Shown piece by piece: positions 44,058 through 53,228 of a DNA stretch of 64,000 bases (positions are counted from its first letter, which is position 1; each line of letters starts with the position of its first letter). Under the pieces are notes generated by a model. It saw nothing but the letters and a program-made list of their open reading frames with translations, did not search any database and was not told the DNA's origin. Origin of the DNA: Clostridiales bacterium (GTDB lineage: Bacteria; Bacillota; Desulfotomaculia; Desulfotomaculales; VENG01); assembly GCA_016278505.1 (NCBI GenBank), contig JADQBQ010000021.1, positions 62,001 to 126,000 on the forward strand. The letters run 5' to 3'. Position numbers and translations under genes: made by a program.

Positions 44058-44166
44058 TAACTACAGGATAAACATGCTTCCGTGCTTTGCCGGATGAAAG
44101 AAAGGCCGGTGTAGACCCTTTCTGATGGTATTTTACCGGTCCGGGGTGCAGATAGTTAACTTGAAA

Positions 44167-44202
44167 TAAACAGCGAGAAGGGCCTACCCTTCTCGCTGTT
44201 TA
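44167..44202 (+). terminator. 16-bp perfect hairpin upstream of the second regulator
   Basis: TAAACAGCGAGAAGGG / CCCTTCTCGCTGTTTA with loop CCTA. No long T-run follows, so it could be a terminator of upstream transcription or a regulatory hairpin; the regulator starts 47 bases later. Confidence 0.6.
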
Positions 44203-44249
44203 CATAATACATATAGCCCTGGAAATATAAAGATTAAGGTGGAGTTGTA

Positions 44250-46292
44250 ATGAAAGTCTATCAATTTATGACCCCAATGCCAGTAACCTTAAAAGAAACT
44301 TACAGCATCAAACAGGCCGCTAAGCTATTTCAAAAGCACTCTATAGACGGGGCACCTGTTTTGGGGGAAAGTGGCAAAATTACAGGCATCTTTACAAAAA
44401 CCCACCTGTATAAAGCAATTGTAAATGAATACGATTACGACACTCCCGTCAATGTCTTAATGAAAAGCAATATTAAAACAATTAACGCTAACCGGCCTGC
44501 CAGCGAAGCATGGCAGACCGCACAGAATCATCATATCGGAAGACTGCCTGTAGTTGATGACAACGACAACCTTTTGGGAATGATGACCCGTACAAACCTT
44601 GTACGGGCATTTGAGAAAGGTATGCTGGAAAATATAAACCAGCTTAATGCTATTTTGGATTCAGCCCACAACGGGATTTATGCCATTAATAAGGACAAAA
44701 TTATAATTACCTTTAATAAAGCAGCTGAACACCTTACAGGTCTCAAACCATCTGAAGTTTTGGGTAGGAAACTAAGCGAGTTTACTTTTGACCTGGAGAT
44801 TCCAGGTATTTTAGAAGGTGGTCAACCGCAGTACGGAAAAAAAGTAGCTCTTAACGGAAACCTGGTTATAGTAAACCGCACCCCTATTATATCCGGTAAT
44901 TTTGTTATTGGCGCAGTGGCAATTATGCAAGACATATCAGAATTAGAATCCATCTCGAAGGAACTTAGTGAAACTACCGAGCTTTATGAGGAACTTAACG
45001 CGGTTTTGAATTCATCTTATGACGGTATGCTTGTGGTTGATAAAAGAGGGCAAGTTATTCAGCATAATAGTGCGTACGAAAAAATGGGATTACGGATAGA
45101 TAAAACCATTAGCGACATTAGCCTGGAGGCAACAAAAAAAAGTGAACCGGTAACTCTGGTGCATAGCTTAGAGGATGACAGACAATTTCTGCTTACTGCT
45201 AATCCTGTTCATAAGAGAGACCGCGGTAAGATAAGCAGGGTAGTTGTTAATTGCAGGGATATAAGCGAATTGAATAATTTACGTCGCCAACTGGAGACCA
45301 ACAAAGAATTATCCCAAATTTATCACTTGGAATTAGAATCATTGCGCACCAAGTATTTGGGTCACACCATGGTATGCAACAGCCAGGCCATGCGAAATAT
45401 TTTGGATTTGGCAGTTAGGGTGGCCAGAGTGGACACTTCCATTCTCATTCTGGGGGAATCCGGTGTCGGTAAAGATGTAGTCACTTCTATAATTCACAAG
45501 GCCAGTAAGCGATCACAGGGTCCCTTTATAAGGATAAACTGCGGAGCCATACCGGAAAACTTACTGGAATCGGAATTGTTTGGCTATGAACCCGGGGCCT
45601 TCACCGGGGCCAGTAAGGAGGGAAAACCAGGGCTGTTAGAATTAGCTCATGGCGGCACTCTTTTCTTTGATGAAGTGGCAGAGTTAACTTTGCCTTTACA
45701 AGTGAAACTACTTACAGTGCTTCAAGAGCGTGAGGTCACACGTTTGGGCAGCACAAAACCAACCAGCGTAGACATTAGGGTGATCGCTGCTACCAATAAG
45801 AATTTAGAAACTCTCGTCAGAAAAGGGCAATTTAGACCCGATCTTTACTACCGGTTGAATGTTGTTCCAATAACCATACCGCCGCTACGCAAACGGCAAA
45901 ATGACATTCCTTTTTTAATTATTCATTTCTTGAGAAAGTTTAACGAAAGATATAATTTAAATAAGAGCATATCAGCAGATGCAATGGATTACCTGATTAG
46001 CTATGATTGGCCGGGCAATGTGCGGGAGTTGGAAAACCTCATAGAAAGGTTAGCAGTAATAACTGCGTACGATACTATTAATAGCAAAGATTTGCCCACA
46101 GTATTCCTACAACAGAACCGCAAACTAAAGCCCCAAAATTACCACGGAGAATTGGGAAATGAAAAGGAACTCATTGAGGAATTGTACCAAAGGTTGAAAA
46201 GCACCAGGAAAGTAGCAGAAGCTCTAGGCATCCACCAATCCACCGTGGTACGCAAAATGAAAAAATATAAGATAAAAACGTCAGCACATTAA
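44250..46292 (+). CDS. Sigma-54-dependent activator (CBS-PAS-PAS-AAA-HTH)
   Basis: 680-residue enhancer-binding protein, probable activator of the beta-oxidation operon that follows. A CBS pair lies at about 1-125 (VYQFMTPMPVTL, VNVLMKSNIKTI). Two PAS domains follow (about 128-235 and 245-345, e.g. ILDSAHNGIYAINKDKI). The AAA+ domain has Walker A GESGVGKD (402-409), GAFTGA (449-454), Walker B LFFDEVAEL and WPGNVRELEN. The helix-turn-helix at about 651-672 (STRKVAEALGIHQSTVVRKM) is of the TyrR/HTH-8 kind. ATG 44250 after AAGGTGGAG. A terminator separates it from the operon. CBS domains suggest sensing of adenine nucleotides or acyl-CoA; unproven. Confidence 0.92.
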   Translation: MKVYQFMTPMPVTLKETYSIKQAAKLFQKHSIDGAPVLGESGKITGIFTKTHLYKAIVNEYDYDTPVNVLMKSNIKTINANRPASEAWQTAQNHHIGRLPVVDDNDNLLGMMTRTNLVRAFEKGMLENINQLNAILDSAHNGIYAINKDKIIITFNKAAEHLTGLKPSEVLGRKLSEFTFDLEIPGILEGGQPQYGKKVALNGNLVIVNRTPIISGNFVIGAVAIMQDISELESISKELSETTELYEELNAVLNSSYDGMLVVDKRGQVIQHNSAYEKMGLRIDKTISDISLEATKKSEPVTLVHSLEDDRQFLLTANPVHKRDRGKISRVVVNCRDISELNNLRRQLETNKELSQIYHLELESLRTKYLGHTMVCNSQAMRNILDLAVRVARVDTSILILGESGVGKDVVTSIIHKASKRSQGPFIRINCGAIPENLLESELFGYEPGAFTGASKEGKPGLLELAHGGTLFFDEVAELTLPLQVKLLTVLQEREVTRLGSTKPTSVDIRVIAATNKNLETLVRKGQFRPDLYYRLNVVPITIPPLRKRQNDIPFLIIHFLRKFNERYNLNKSISADAMDYLISYDWPGNVRELENLIERLAVITAYDTINSKDLPTVFLQQNRKLKPQNYHGELGNEKELIEELYQRLKSTRKVAEALGIHQSTVVRKMKKYKIKTSAH

Positions 46293-46337
46293 AGAACCCG
46301 ATTCATCTAGCATAGCGCGCGAGATGGATTTAACCCA

Positions 46338-46364
46338 AACCCGCCCCAATTGGCGGGTTTTTTA
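46338..46364 (+). terminator. Terminator of the second sigma-54 regulator gene
   Basis: AACCCGCC / GGCGGGTT 8-bp stem with a 6-base loop and a TTTTTTA tail, 46 bases after the stop codon. Confidence 0.9.
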
Positions 46365-46463
46365 TTGATGCGATGCAGATGATGCGTGATCGATGCATTT
46401 CTACTAAATTGCTAGTGCCAGCAAAACAAAAGCTTAATTTTTCTCGCCTGTAGTCACGCATCA
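46365..46463. promoter_or_regulatory. Clustered activator sites upstream of the beta-oxidation operon
   Basis: TGATGCGTGA (46380-46389) and its exact inverted copy TCACGCATCA (46454-46463) flank the region. More GATGC/GCATC half-sites occur at 46366-46377 and 46389-46398. The right-hand copy sits 5 bases before the -24 element. Likely enhancer sites for the regulator encoded just upstream. Confidence 0.65.
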
Positions 46464-46467
46464 GAAC

Positions 46468-46483
46468 TGGCACCTCTTTTGCA
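46468..46483 (+). promoter_or_regulatory. Sigma-54 (-24/-12) promoter of the beta-oxidation operon
   Basis: TGGCACCTCTTTTGCA: exact -24 box TGGCAC, 5-base spacer, exact -12 TTGCA, GG-to-GC spacing of 10. It lies about 140-170 bases before the candidate thiolase starts and directly after a sigma-54 activator gene. Confidence 0.92.
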
Positions 46484-46619
46484 TCATAATACTTTAAACA
46501 TTTTTAATATTGACTCTAGTGGCAATTGCAAAAGCTTTCATTCCCCTACTACACTCATCACGCGGCGGTTACTTAGTAACTCACTTACCCAATTCGAACA
46601 ACTTGCATGATGCACATTG

Positions 46620-47831
46620 ATGCATCTTATAAAACTCAAAGGAGTGATACTTATCAAAGAGGTTGTTATTGTAGCAGGAGCCAGAACAGCTATAGGTGAT
46701 TTTGGTGGTGCCTTCAGAAACTTAATTTCCTACCAACTGGCGGTACCGGTTATAAGGGAGGTCATTAAAAGGGCGGGTATCGACGGAGAAACCATTGACG
46801 ACGTCATCTTAGGTAACTGCATCCAAAGGTCTGATGAACCCAACGTAGGCCGGACTGCAGCCCTGATGGCGGGACTACCGGATACCGTTACCGGTATGAC
46901 TATTCAACGCCAGTGTTCATCCGGCATGCAGGCCATAGTATGTGGGTACCAGCAGATAATCACCGGCGATTCAGACATTGTGCTGGCGGGGGGTACCGAA
47001 TGTATGAGTTCTGTGCCGTACGCCTTAAAAGGTGCCCGTTGGGGACAGAGACTGCAAAACGGCGAGATGACGGACATGCTGTGGGAAACCTTAACAGATC
47101 CTATACACAAGATTCTGATGGGAGAAACTGCAGAAAGACTGGCGGACAAATACGGCATCACTAGAGAAGAACAGGATGAAGTTGCTTTGCGCAGTCACAA
47201 AAATGCTGCCAGAGCATCTGAAGACGGAACATTTGCAGAAGAAATTGTTCCGGTAAAAGTGCCACAGCGCAAGGGCCAGGTGACAGCTATCGATAAAGAT
47301 GAGCATCCCCGGGCTGACATTACAATGGAGAAGTTGGCCACATTAAGGCCCGGTTTCCGCCCCAACGGTACAGTGACTGCGGGCAATTCTTCCGGTCTCA
47401 ACGATGCTGCAGCAGCGGTAATTCTCATGTCTGCAGAAAAGGCCAGGGAATTAGATATAACACCCTTAGCGCGCATTGTTAGTTTTGCTCGAGCCGGGGT
47501 AGAGCCCGACTTAATGGGATATGGTCCTGTCCCTGCCATCCGCAAAGTATTGGAAAGGGCCAACATGGCGCTGGCTGACATGGAATTAATTGAACTAAAT
47601 GAGGCCTTCGCAGCGCAATACTTGGCCTGTGAGAAACTGCTGGAATTAAACAGGGAAATCACTAATGTCAACGGTAGCGGCGTTGGTATGGGGCACCCAG
47701 TAGGGTGTACAGGAACTAGAATTGTAGTAAGTTTGCTGCATGAAATGAGGCGCCGAAATTTAGCCAAAGGATTGGCCTCTCTTTGTGTTGGCGGCGGCAT
47801 GGGAATGGCCATGATCATTGAAGCAATATGA
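46620..47831 (+). CDS. Acetyl-CoA acetyltransferase (thiolase)
   Basis: About 400-residue thiolase that cleaves 3-ketoacyl-CoA with CoA (last beta-oxidation step) or condenses acetyl-CoA. Nucleophile Cys in QRQCSSGMQA, then NEAFAAQYLA, the His of GMGHPVGCTGTR and the second catalytic Cys of SLCVGGGMGMAM. The start is unclear. Family N termini begin right before KEVVIVAGARTA; the ribosome-like AAAGGAG (46638-46644) spaces to an ATC at 46653, while ATG 46620 and GTG 46644 are in frame without good sites. I report the ATG form. First gene of the operon; the next gene overlaps its stop region. Confidence 0.92.
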   Translation: MHLIKLKGVILIKEVVIVAGARTAIGDFGGAFRNLISYQLAVPVIREVIKRAGIDGETIDDVILGNCIQRSDEPNVGRTAALMAGLPDTVTGMTIQRQCSSGMQAIVCGYQQIITGDSDIVLAGGTECMSSVPYALKGARWGQRLQNGEMTDMLWETLTDPIHKILMGETAERLADKYGITREEQDEVALRSHKNAARASEDGTFAEEIVPVKVPQRKGQVTAIDKDEHPRADITMEKLATLRPGFRPNGTVTAGNSSGLNDAAAAVILMSAEKARELDITPLARIVSFARAGVEPDLMGYGPVPAIRKVLERANMALADMELIELNEAFAAQYLACEKLLELNREITNVNGSGVGMGHPVGCTGTRIVVSLLHEMRRRNLAKGLASLCVGGGMGMAMIIEAI

Positions 47832-47848
47832 GAGCTGGAGGTGATGAG

Positions 47849-48700
47849 ATGAATATCCGTAAAATTGGTGTAATTGGTGCCGGAATCATGGGTTCAGGTA
47901 TTGCACAGGTGGCAGCGCAGGCTGGGTTCAAGGTCATCCTCCGGGATATCAATCAAGATTTGGTCGATCACGGCTTAGCCAAGATAAGGAATAACCTTGA
48001 GAAAGATAAAAGCAAAGGAAAACGCACAGAAGAAGGAATAAAGAGCATTTTAAACAACCTGGAAGGCACAGTAAATATTTCTGATTTAACTTCATGCCAT
48101 TATGCCATCGAGGCTGCAGTTGAGAAAATAAGCATCAAGAAGGAAATCTTCCGCGAACTGGACAAGGCATGTGGACCAGAAACATTCTTTGCCACAAATA
48201 CATCAGGACTCAGTGTTACCGAAATAGCTGGCGTGACTGGTCGTCCCCATAAATTTATAGGTATGCATTTTTTCAACCCTGTCCCGGTAATGAAGCTGGT
48301 AGAACTGGTTAAAGGTGCCAAAACCGATGCCAATACGGTGAAGACTACTACTACACTGATAAAGGACTTTGGGAAGGAGGCTATTTTTGTAGAAGAGGCA
48401 CCGCTGTTTGCTGTCAATAGAATTCTGGTCCCAATGTTAAATGAAGCCATGTTTGTTCTGATGGAAGGTATTGCTTCTGCGGAAGATATAGATAAGGGGA
48501 TGCACCTGGGTGCCAATCATCCCATTGGTCCACTGGCACTGTCAGACATGGTGGGTTTAGATACTCTCCTTTTTGTTATGGACACTTTATACGAAGAAAC
48601 CCGGGACTCAAAATATCGTCCCTGCCCACTTTTGCGCAAGATGGTTCGGGCCGGAAACCTGGGCAAAAAAACCGGACAGGGCTTTTACAACTATAGCTGA
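47849..48700 (+). CDS. hbd: 3-hydroxybutyryl-CoA dehydrogenase
   Basis: 283-residue NAD-dependent 3-hydroxyacyl-CoA dehydrogenase. The dinucleotide fold starts IGVIGAGIMGSGIAQVAAQAG. FFATNTSGLSVTEIA and GMHFFNPVPVMKLVELV (catalytic His) follow, with the C-terminal helical domain NHPIGPLALSDMVGLDTLL. The frame opens at 47828 overlapping the thiolase stop, but ATG 47849 follows GGAGGTGATGAG and gives the conserved N terminus. Converts 3-hydroxyacyl-CoA to 3-ketoacyl-CoA for the thiolase upstream. Confidence 0.94.
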   Translation: MNIRKIGVIGAGIMGSGIAQVAAQAGFKVILRDINQDLVDHGLAKIRNNLEKDKSKGKRTEEGIKSILNNLEGTVNISDLTSCHYAIEAAVEKISIKKEIFRELDKACGPETFFATNTSGLSVTEIAGVTGRPHKFIGMHFFNPVPVMKLVELVKGAKTDANTVKTTTTLIKDFGKEAIFVEEAPLFAVNRILVPMLNEAMFVLMEGIASAEDIDKGMHLGANHPIGPLALSDMVGLDTLLFVMDTLYEETRDSKYRPCPLLRKMVRAGNLGKKTGQGFYNYS

Positions 48701-48702
48701 CG

Positions 48703-50259
48703 ATGTATAACCTAGGCAATATACTGAAAATGACGTCTGAAAAGCACCCTCACCGACCAGCGTTGATTGTACCGGGTAATAAGTTAGATTGGACTTTCTT
48801 GGAATGGAATAACCAGGTAAACAGGCTGGCAAACAAACTTCTTAAATTAGGCATAACAAAAGGGGACCGGGTATCCACCTTTTTACCTAATTCGGCTGAG
48901 TTAGTGACTGTGCTATTTGCCGTGGCAAAAATAGGAGCGGTGTTTAACCCCGTCAACTGTAATTTAAGCGGTGGGGAGCTGGCCTTTATCTTGAACGATA
49001 TCGAATCAAGAGTTTTAGTATACGGTGAGCCTGAGAAAAAACGGGTGGAGAGAGCCTATGCCAAAATAAGAAATGTTGAATACTACCTTTATGTCGGTGA
49101 AAATTCACCTGAATATGCTTATTTATACTCATCTTTGCTGGAGAACTCCTTGGGTAAGGAGCCCTCTATCTCGGTATCCGAAAACGATTGGTACGCAATC
49201 ATGCATACCAGCGGTACAACCGGCAAACCCAAAGGAGTTATTCACCGGCACCGGGATATTATGGATCACAGCATGTGCATGATTAATTCACAAAATCTTA
49301 CGCTCAAGGATAAGGGACTCTCGGTAGCTCCTCTTTACCACAGTGCTGAACTGCATTGCTTTTTTATCCCCAGGGTTCATGTAGGGGCAGCAAATGTAAT
49401 TTTAGACAATCAAGATTCTTCTAATATAATACAAACCTTAAGCAACAAAAAAATTACTGTTTTTTTTGCCGACCCTCCGAAACTAAAGACTGTTTTACAA
49501 GATGTTCCAGGCCCTTTTCAATTGCCCAGTTTGCGCCTTCTAGCTCACGGCGGTGCTCCAATGGAACATGCATTTGCCTTAAATTGCCGAAAGTACTTTA
49601 GCGTGGATATCATTCACTATTACGGCATGACTGAGATGGGACCAGCAATATCAGCTTTATGCCCGGAGGACCAACAGCAAAAGCCCGGTTCTGCTGGTAA
49701 GGCCATTTTAAACCATGATATTAGGGTAGTTGAACTAAACGGTGACCTACCGTCGGAACCGGATAATACGGTCAAGCCCGGTTTTAAAGGAGAAATCATT
49801 GTTCGCGGCACCAGCATGATGCAGGGTTACTATAATCGTCCTGAAAGTACCGCACAGGCCCTTTATGGCGGGTGGTATCACACAGGAGATATCGGCCGTT
49901 TTGATCAGGAGGGGCATTTATGGATTTTTGACCGAGTGGACGACGCCATAATCATAGGAGTTGAAAATGTATATCCACGAGAAATCGAAGAGGTTTTACT
50001 TGAATGCCCGGGTGTGCAGGAAGTTGCTGTGGTTGGAATAGAAACCAATACCGGTGCAAAAGAAATCACCGCATTCATCGTCCGTGAAGATAAAAATCTT
50101 ACACCCACAGAAATTAATGATTACTTGCAACAAGCTGACAAGCTAGCGAGCTTCAAAATACCTACACAGTATAAGTTTATTGACCTGTTACCTAAACTGA
50201 CGACAGGCAAGATATCGAGGCACCATCTGGTTAAACAGTGTCGGTTACAATTTAATTAA
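48703..50259 (+). CDS. AMP-forming acyl-CoA ligase 1
   Basis: 518-residue adenylate-forming enzyme that activates a carboxylic acid to its CoA ester. ATP motif MHTSGTTGKPKGV, YYGMTEMGP, the GWYHTGDIGRFD region and the C-terminal LTTGKISR lysine motif. It starts 2 bases after the hbd stop without its own ribosome site, so translation is probably coupled. Substrate chain length is not readable. A DRVDDAIIIGVENVYPREIEE motif replaces the more usual DRKKDMI. Confidence 0.88.
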   Translation: MYNLGNILKMTSEKHPHRPALIVPGNKLDWTFLEWNNQVNRLANKLLKLGITKGDRVSTFLPNSAELVTVLFAVAKIGAVFNPVNCNLSGGELAFILNDIESRVLVYGEPEKKRVERAYAKIRNVEYYLYVGENSPEYAYLYSSLLENSLGKEPSISVSENDWYAIMHTSGTTGKPKGVIHRHRDIMDHSMCMINSQNLTLKDKGLSVAPLYHSAELHCFFIPRVHVGAANVILDNQDSSNIIQTLSNKKITVFFADPPKLKTVLQDVPGPFQLPSLRLLAHGGAPMEHAFALNCRKYFSVDIIHYYGMTEMGPAISALCPEDQQQKPGSAGKAILNHDIRVVELNGDLPSEPDNTVKPGFKGEIIVRGTSMMQGYYNRPESTAQALYGGWYHTGDIGRFDQEGHLWIFDRVDDAIIIGVENVYPREIEEVLLECPGVQEVAVVGIETNTGAKEITAFIVREDKNLTPTEINDYLQQADKLASFKIPTQYKFIDLLPKLTTGKISRHHLVKQCRLQFN

Positions 50260-50302
50260 AACGATTTTCAGCCTATTAAAAATTTTATAAGGAGGTCTCT
50301 CC

Positions 50303-51952
50303 ATGTCCTTTTTACTTCCTTTAAATGAAAAGGAAAAGGAAAATTTTAATGCACTTAATAAGGAAAACCTTGATTTTATTCGTCGCCGCTATAATAAGGT
50401 AAACCGGTGGGTAATTGCTGACATGGTTCGCCGTAGTGCTTACAGGTACCCCAACAAACCGGCCTTAATCTTTAATGATGAAACTTTAACCTTCTCTCAA
50501 TTGGAAGCGGAAGCTAATCGCTTTTCCAACTCCCTTTTGGCTGCAGGAATTAAAAAATATGACCGAGTAGCAATATTGGCTCACAATACCATTCACCATG
50601 TAATTACCTGGTTGGGCACCGCGAAAGCGGGCGGAGTCTATTTGGCGGTAAACTACCTGTTAAGGGGAAAAGATATTAGTTTCTGCATCAACCATTCGGA
50701 AAGTAAGGTTTTCATTGTAGAAGATACCCTATATGACTTAGTTAAGGACGTTTTAGATGATATGCCTACAGTAAAGACCCTCGTTTGGTCCAATCCGGGT
50801 AATGGAATACAGGCTCAGGATGGATTTTATGACTTTGATACCTGGTATAAGGAGCATCCGGCAACTGAACCTGATGTAGAGTTAAACATTGAAGATCCTG
50901 TTCAAATGACTTACACAAGTGGTACCGAGACACTACCCAAGGGGGTTATACTTAATAACCAATCGTTGATTTCAGAATATACGGGCTGCATAATCGACGG
51001 AGAATATTCCCCTGATGACATTTGCTTAAATGCTCTGCCTATATTTCACTGCGCTCAGAGAGATTGTTTTCTCAACCCCTGTCTGATGCTTGGCGCTACC
51101 AATATATTGCTGGAGGCAAATCCAAAGCAAATAATGCAATACATTGAAAAATACAAGGCAACTATGTTTTTTGCTCCGCCTACTGTGTGGATAGGTTTGT
51201 TAAGACACCCGGACTTCGATAAATATGACCTTAGTTCTGTGACCAAAGGCTACTACGGAGCATCAATAATGCCTGTAGAAGTATTGAAGGAATTACAAAA
51301 AAGATTCCCTAATTGTCAGCGATTTTATAATTATTACGGCCAGACAGAGCTCAGTCCTTACCATACCATTCTCAAGCCTGAGTTTCAGATATCAAAGGCA
51401 GGGTCGGCAGGTATGGGCGGGCTTAACATGGAATCACGCATAGAAAATATTGAGCACGAGCCTATTAGCGTAGCAGGAGAGCCCGGTGAAATATGCGGTC
51501 GCGGACCACATAGTCTGATGCTTTACTTCAAGGAAGCTGATAAGACTGAGCAAACTCTTGCCCACGGCTGGTTCCATAGTGGTGACATTGGAGTTTTGGA
51601 CGAAGATAACTATATCACGGTTGTTGACCGCAAGAAAGATATGGTTAAGACGGGCGGCGAAAATGTTCCCAGCCGTGAGGTGGAAGAAGTAATCTACCAA
51701 GATTCCCGTGTTTCCGAAGTAGCTGTAATTGGTTTGCCACACGAGACGTGGGTGGAGGGAGTTACAGCGGCTATAGTACCCAAGGCCGGACAAATAATCA
51801 AGGAAGAAGAAATCATAAATCTTTGCCAAGAAAACCTGGCCAGATTTAAGGTTCCCAAGGGAATTGTATTTATAGACGAGCTGCCCAAAACCCCCAGCGG
51901 GAAAATTCTAAAACGTGATTTACGCCAAAAATATTCTGATTTTTATAAATAG
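50303..51952 (+). CDS. AMP-forming acyl-CoA ligase 2
   Basis: 549-residue second acyl-CoA ligase, clearly different from its neighbour. ATP motif MTYTSGTETLPKGV, in which E replaces the usual TG of the loop, YYGQTELSP, HGWFHSGDIGVLDED, DRKKDMVKTGGENV and the C-terminal TPSGKILKRDL with the catalytic lysine. ATG 50303 has AGGAGG 9 bases upstream. Two ligases in one operon imply two acid substrates or a medium- and long-chain split. Confidence 0.88.
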   Translation: MSFLLPLNEKEKENFNALNKENLDFIRRRYNKVNRWVIADMVRRSAYRYPNKPALIFNDETLTFSQLEAEANRFSNSLLAAGIKKYDRVAILAHNTIHHVITWLGTAKAGGVYLAVNYLLRGKDISFCINHSESKVFIVEDTLYDLVKDVLDDMPTVKTLVWSNPGNGIQAQDGFYDFDTWYKEHPATEPDVELNIEDPVQMTYTSGTETLPKGVILNNQSLISEYTGCIIDGEYSPDDICLNALPIFHCAQRDCFLNPCLMLGATNILLEANPKQIMQYIEKYKATMFFAPPTVWIGLLRHPDFDKYDLSSVTKGYYGASIMPVEVLKELQKRFPNCQRFYNYYGQTELSPYHTILKPEFQISKAGSAGMGGLNMESRIENIEHEPISVAGEPGEICGRGPHSLMLYFKEADKTEQTLAHGWFHSGDIGVLDEDNYITVVDRKKDMVKTGGENVPSREVEEVIYQDSRVSEVAVIGLPHETWVEGVTAAIVPKAGQIIKEEEIINLCQENLARFKVPKGIVFIDELPKTPSGKILKRDLRQKYSDFYK

Positions 51953-52010
51953 TCTAACATTTACTTTTGTTATATTAACTGCTTACTAATAAAGGGAGGA
52001 ATCTAGACAT

Positions 52011-53147
52011 ATGGACTTTGAGCTAACCGATGAACAAACATTAATGCAAAGCATGGCTTATAAATTTGCTCAGAAAGAATTTGAACCCATTGCCCAGGAA
52101 TGTGACAGACAGGAGAAGTACCCCAGGGATATTTTTAAGAAGGCTTGTCAAACCGGTTTGGTGGGGGTAATGATCCCGGAGGAATACGGAGGTCCCGGAG
52201 CCGGTTTTTTTGAAAACGCCCTGATCACTGAACAGCTCTCTAGAATAGACCTGGGACTGGGGCTTGTGGTGGTGGCGGCTACCTTTGGAGCAGAGAATAT
52301 ATTATTCTTCGGTTCTGAACAGCAAAAACAAAAATACTTACCTCCACTGGTAAACGGTAAAGCTATATGTGCCGGGGCTTATACAGAACCCAATGCAGGT
52401 ACCGACGTAGCCGGTACAAAAACCAGGGCCGTGAAAGACGGTGACCAGTATGTCATTAATGGAAGCAAAATGTTTATTACTAATGGTACCGTTTGCGACT
52501 TTATGGTAGTTTTGTGCGTCACAAATCCCCAGGCAGAAAAAAGACACAGGCAGCACAGCTTGATCTTGGTGGAGGCCGACAGGGACGGAATCACCCGCAA
52601 CAAAATTAGTGGAAAAATGGGTATACGGGCCAGTGATACAGCAGAAATAATATTTGAGGATGTAAGAGTTCCCAGGGAGAACCTAATTGGAGTGGAAGGA
52701 AAGGGTTTTCACCAACTGATGCATTTCTTTGATGTTACCAGAATCATGGTTACCGCCCAGGGTGTGGGTTTAGCCCAGGGGGCTTTGGACAAAACACTAC
52801 AGTATGTTCAGGAAAGAAAAACATTTGGTAAGCCTCTGGGTTCCAATCAGGGCATACAATTCCAACTGGCGGAAATGGCTACCCGAATAGAAATGGCACG
52901 AAATACTGCCTACAAAGCCGCATGGAAAGTAGATAACAATCAAATCGATCCTGCCCTTAATGCCATGGCCAAATATTATGCCGGAGAAACAGCCGTATGG
53001 GTTTGTGACAAGGCAGTACAGCTCCATGGAGGATACGGATATATCGATGAGTACGACGTACAGCGGTTTTACAGGGATGCCAAGATTCTAGAGATATACG
53101 AGGGCGCCAAGGAAGCGGAAAAGTTAACCATTGCCCGTAGACTTTAA
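52011..53147 (+). CDS. Acyl-CoA dehydrogenase
   Basis: 378-residue FAD enzyme making the trans-2-enoyl-CoA. N-terminal helical domain MDFELTDEQTLMQSMAYKFA, the FAD/substrate strand ICAGAYTEPNAGTDVAG and MFITNGTVCDFMVV, and a C-terminal domain with ERKTFGKPLGSNQGIQFQLAEMA. The catalytic glutamate is in the ILEIYEGAKEAEKL segment near the C terminus. ATG 52011 with GGGAGG upstream. No electron-transfer flavoprotein genes are in the operon, so electrons must pass to an ETF encoded elsewhere. Confidence 0.94.
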   Translation: MDFELTDEQTLMQSMAYKFAQKEFEPIAQECDRQEKYPRDIFKKACQTGLVGVMIPEEYGGPGAGFFENALITEQLSRIDLGLGLVVVAATFGAENILFFGSEQQKQKYLPPLVNGKAICAGAYTEPNAGTDVAGTKTRAVKDGDQYVINGSKMFITNGTVCDFMVVLCVTNPQAEKRHRQHSLILVEADRDGITRNKISGKMGIRASDTAEIIFEDVRVPRENLIGVEGKGFHQLMHFFDVTRIMVTAQGVGLAQGALDKTLQYVQERKTFGKPLGSNQGIQFQLAEMATRIEMARNTAYKAAWKVDNNQIDPALNAMAKYYAGETAVWVCDKAVQLHGGYGYIDEYDVQRFYRDAKILEIYEGAKEAEKLTIARRL

Positions 53148-53228
53148 ACAAAAAAACGAAAAGGTTAAGATTCTCCTGCTAGGATATTATTGCAAAAATG
53201 CTTGCCATTATACAAAGGAGGTGCTGGA

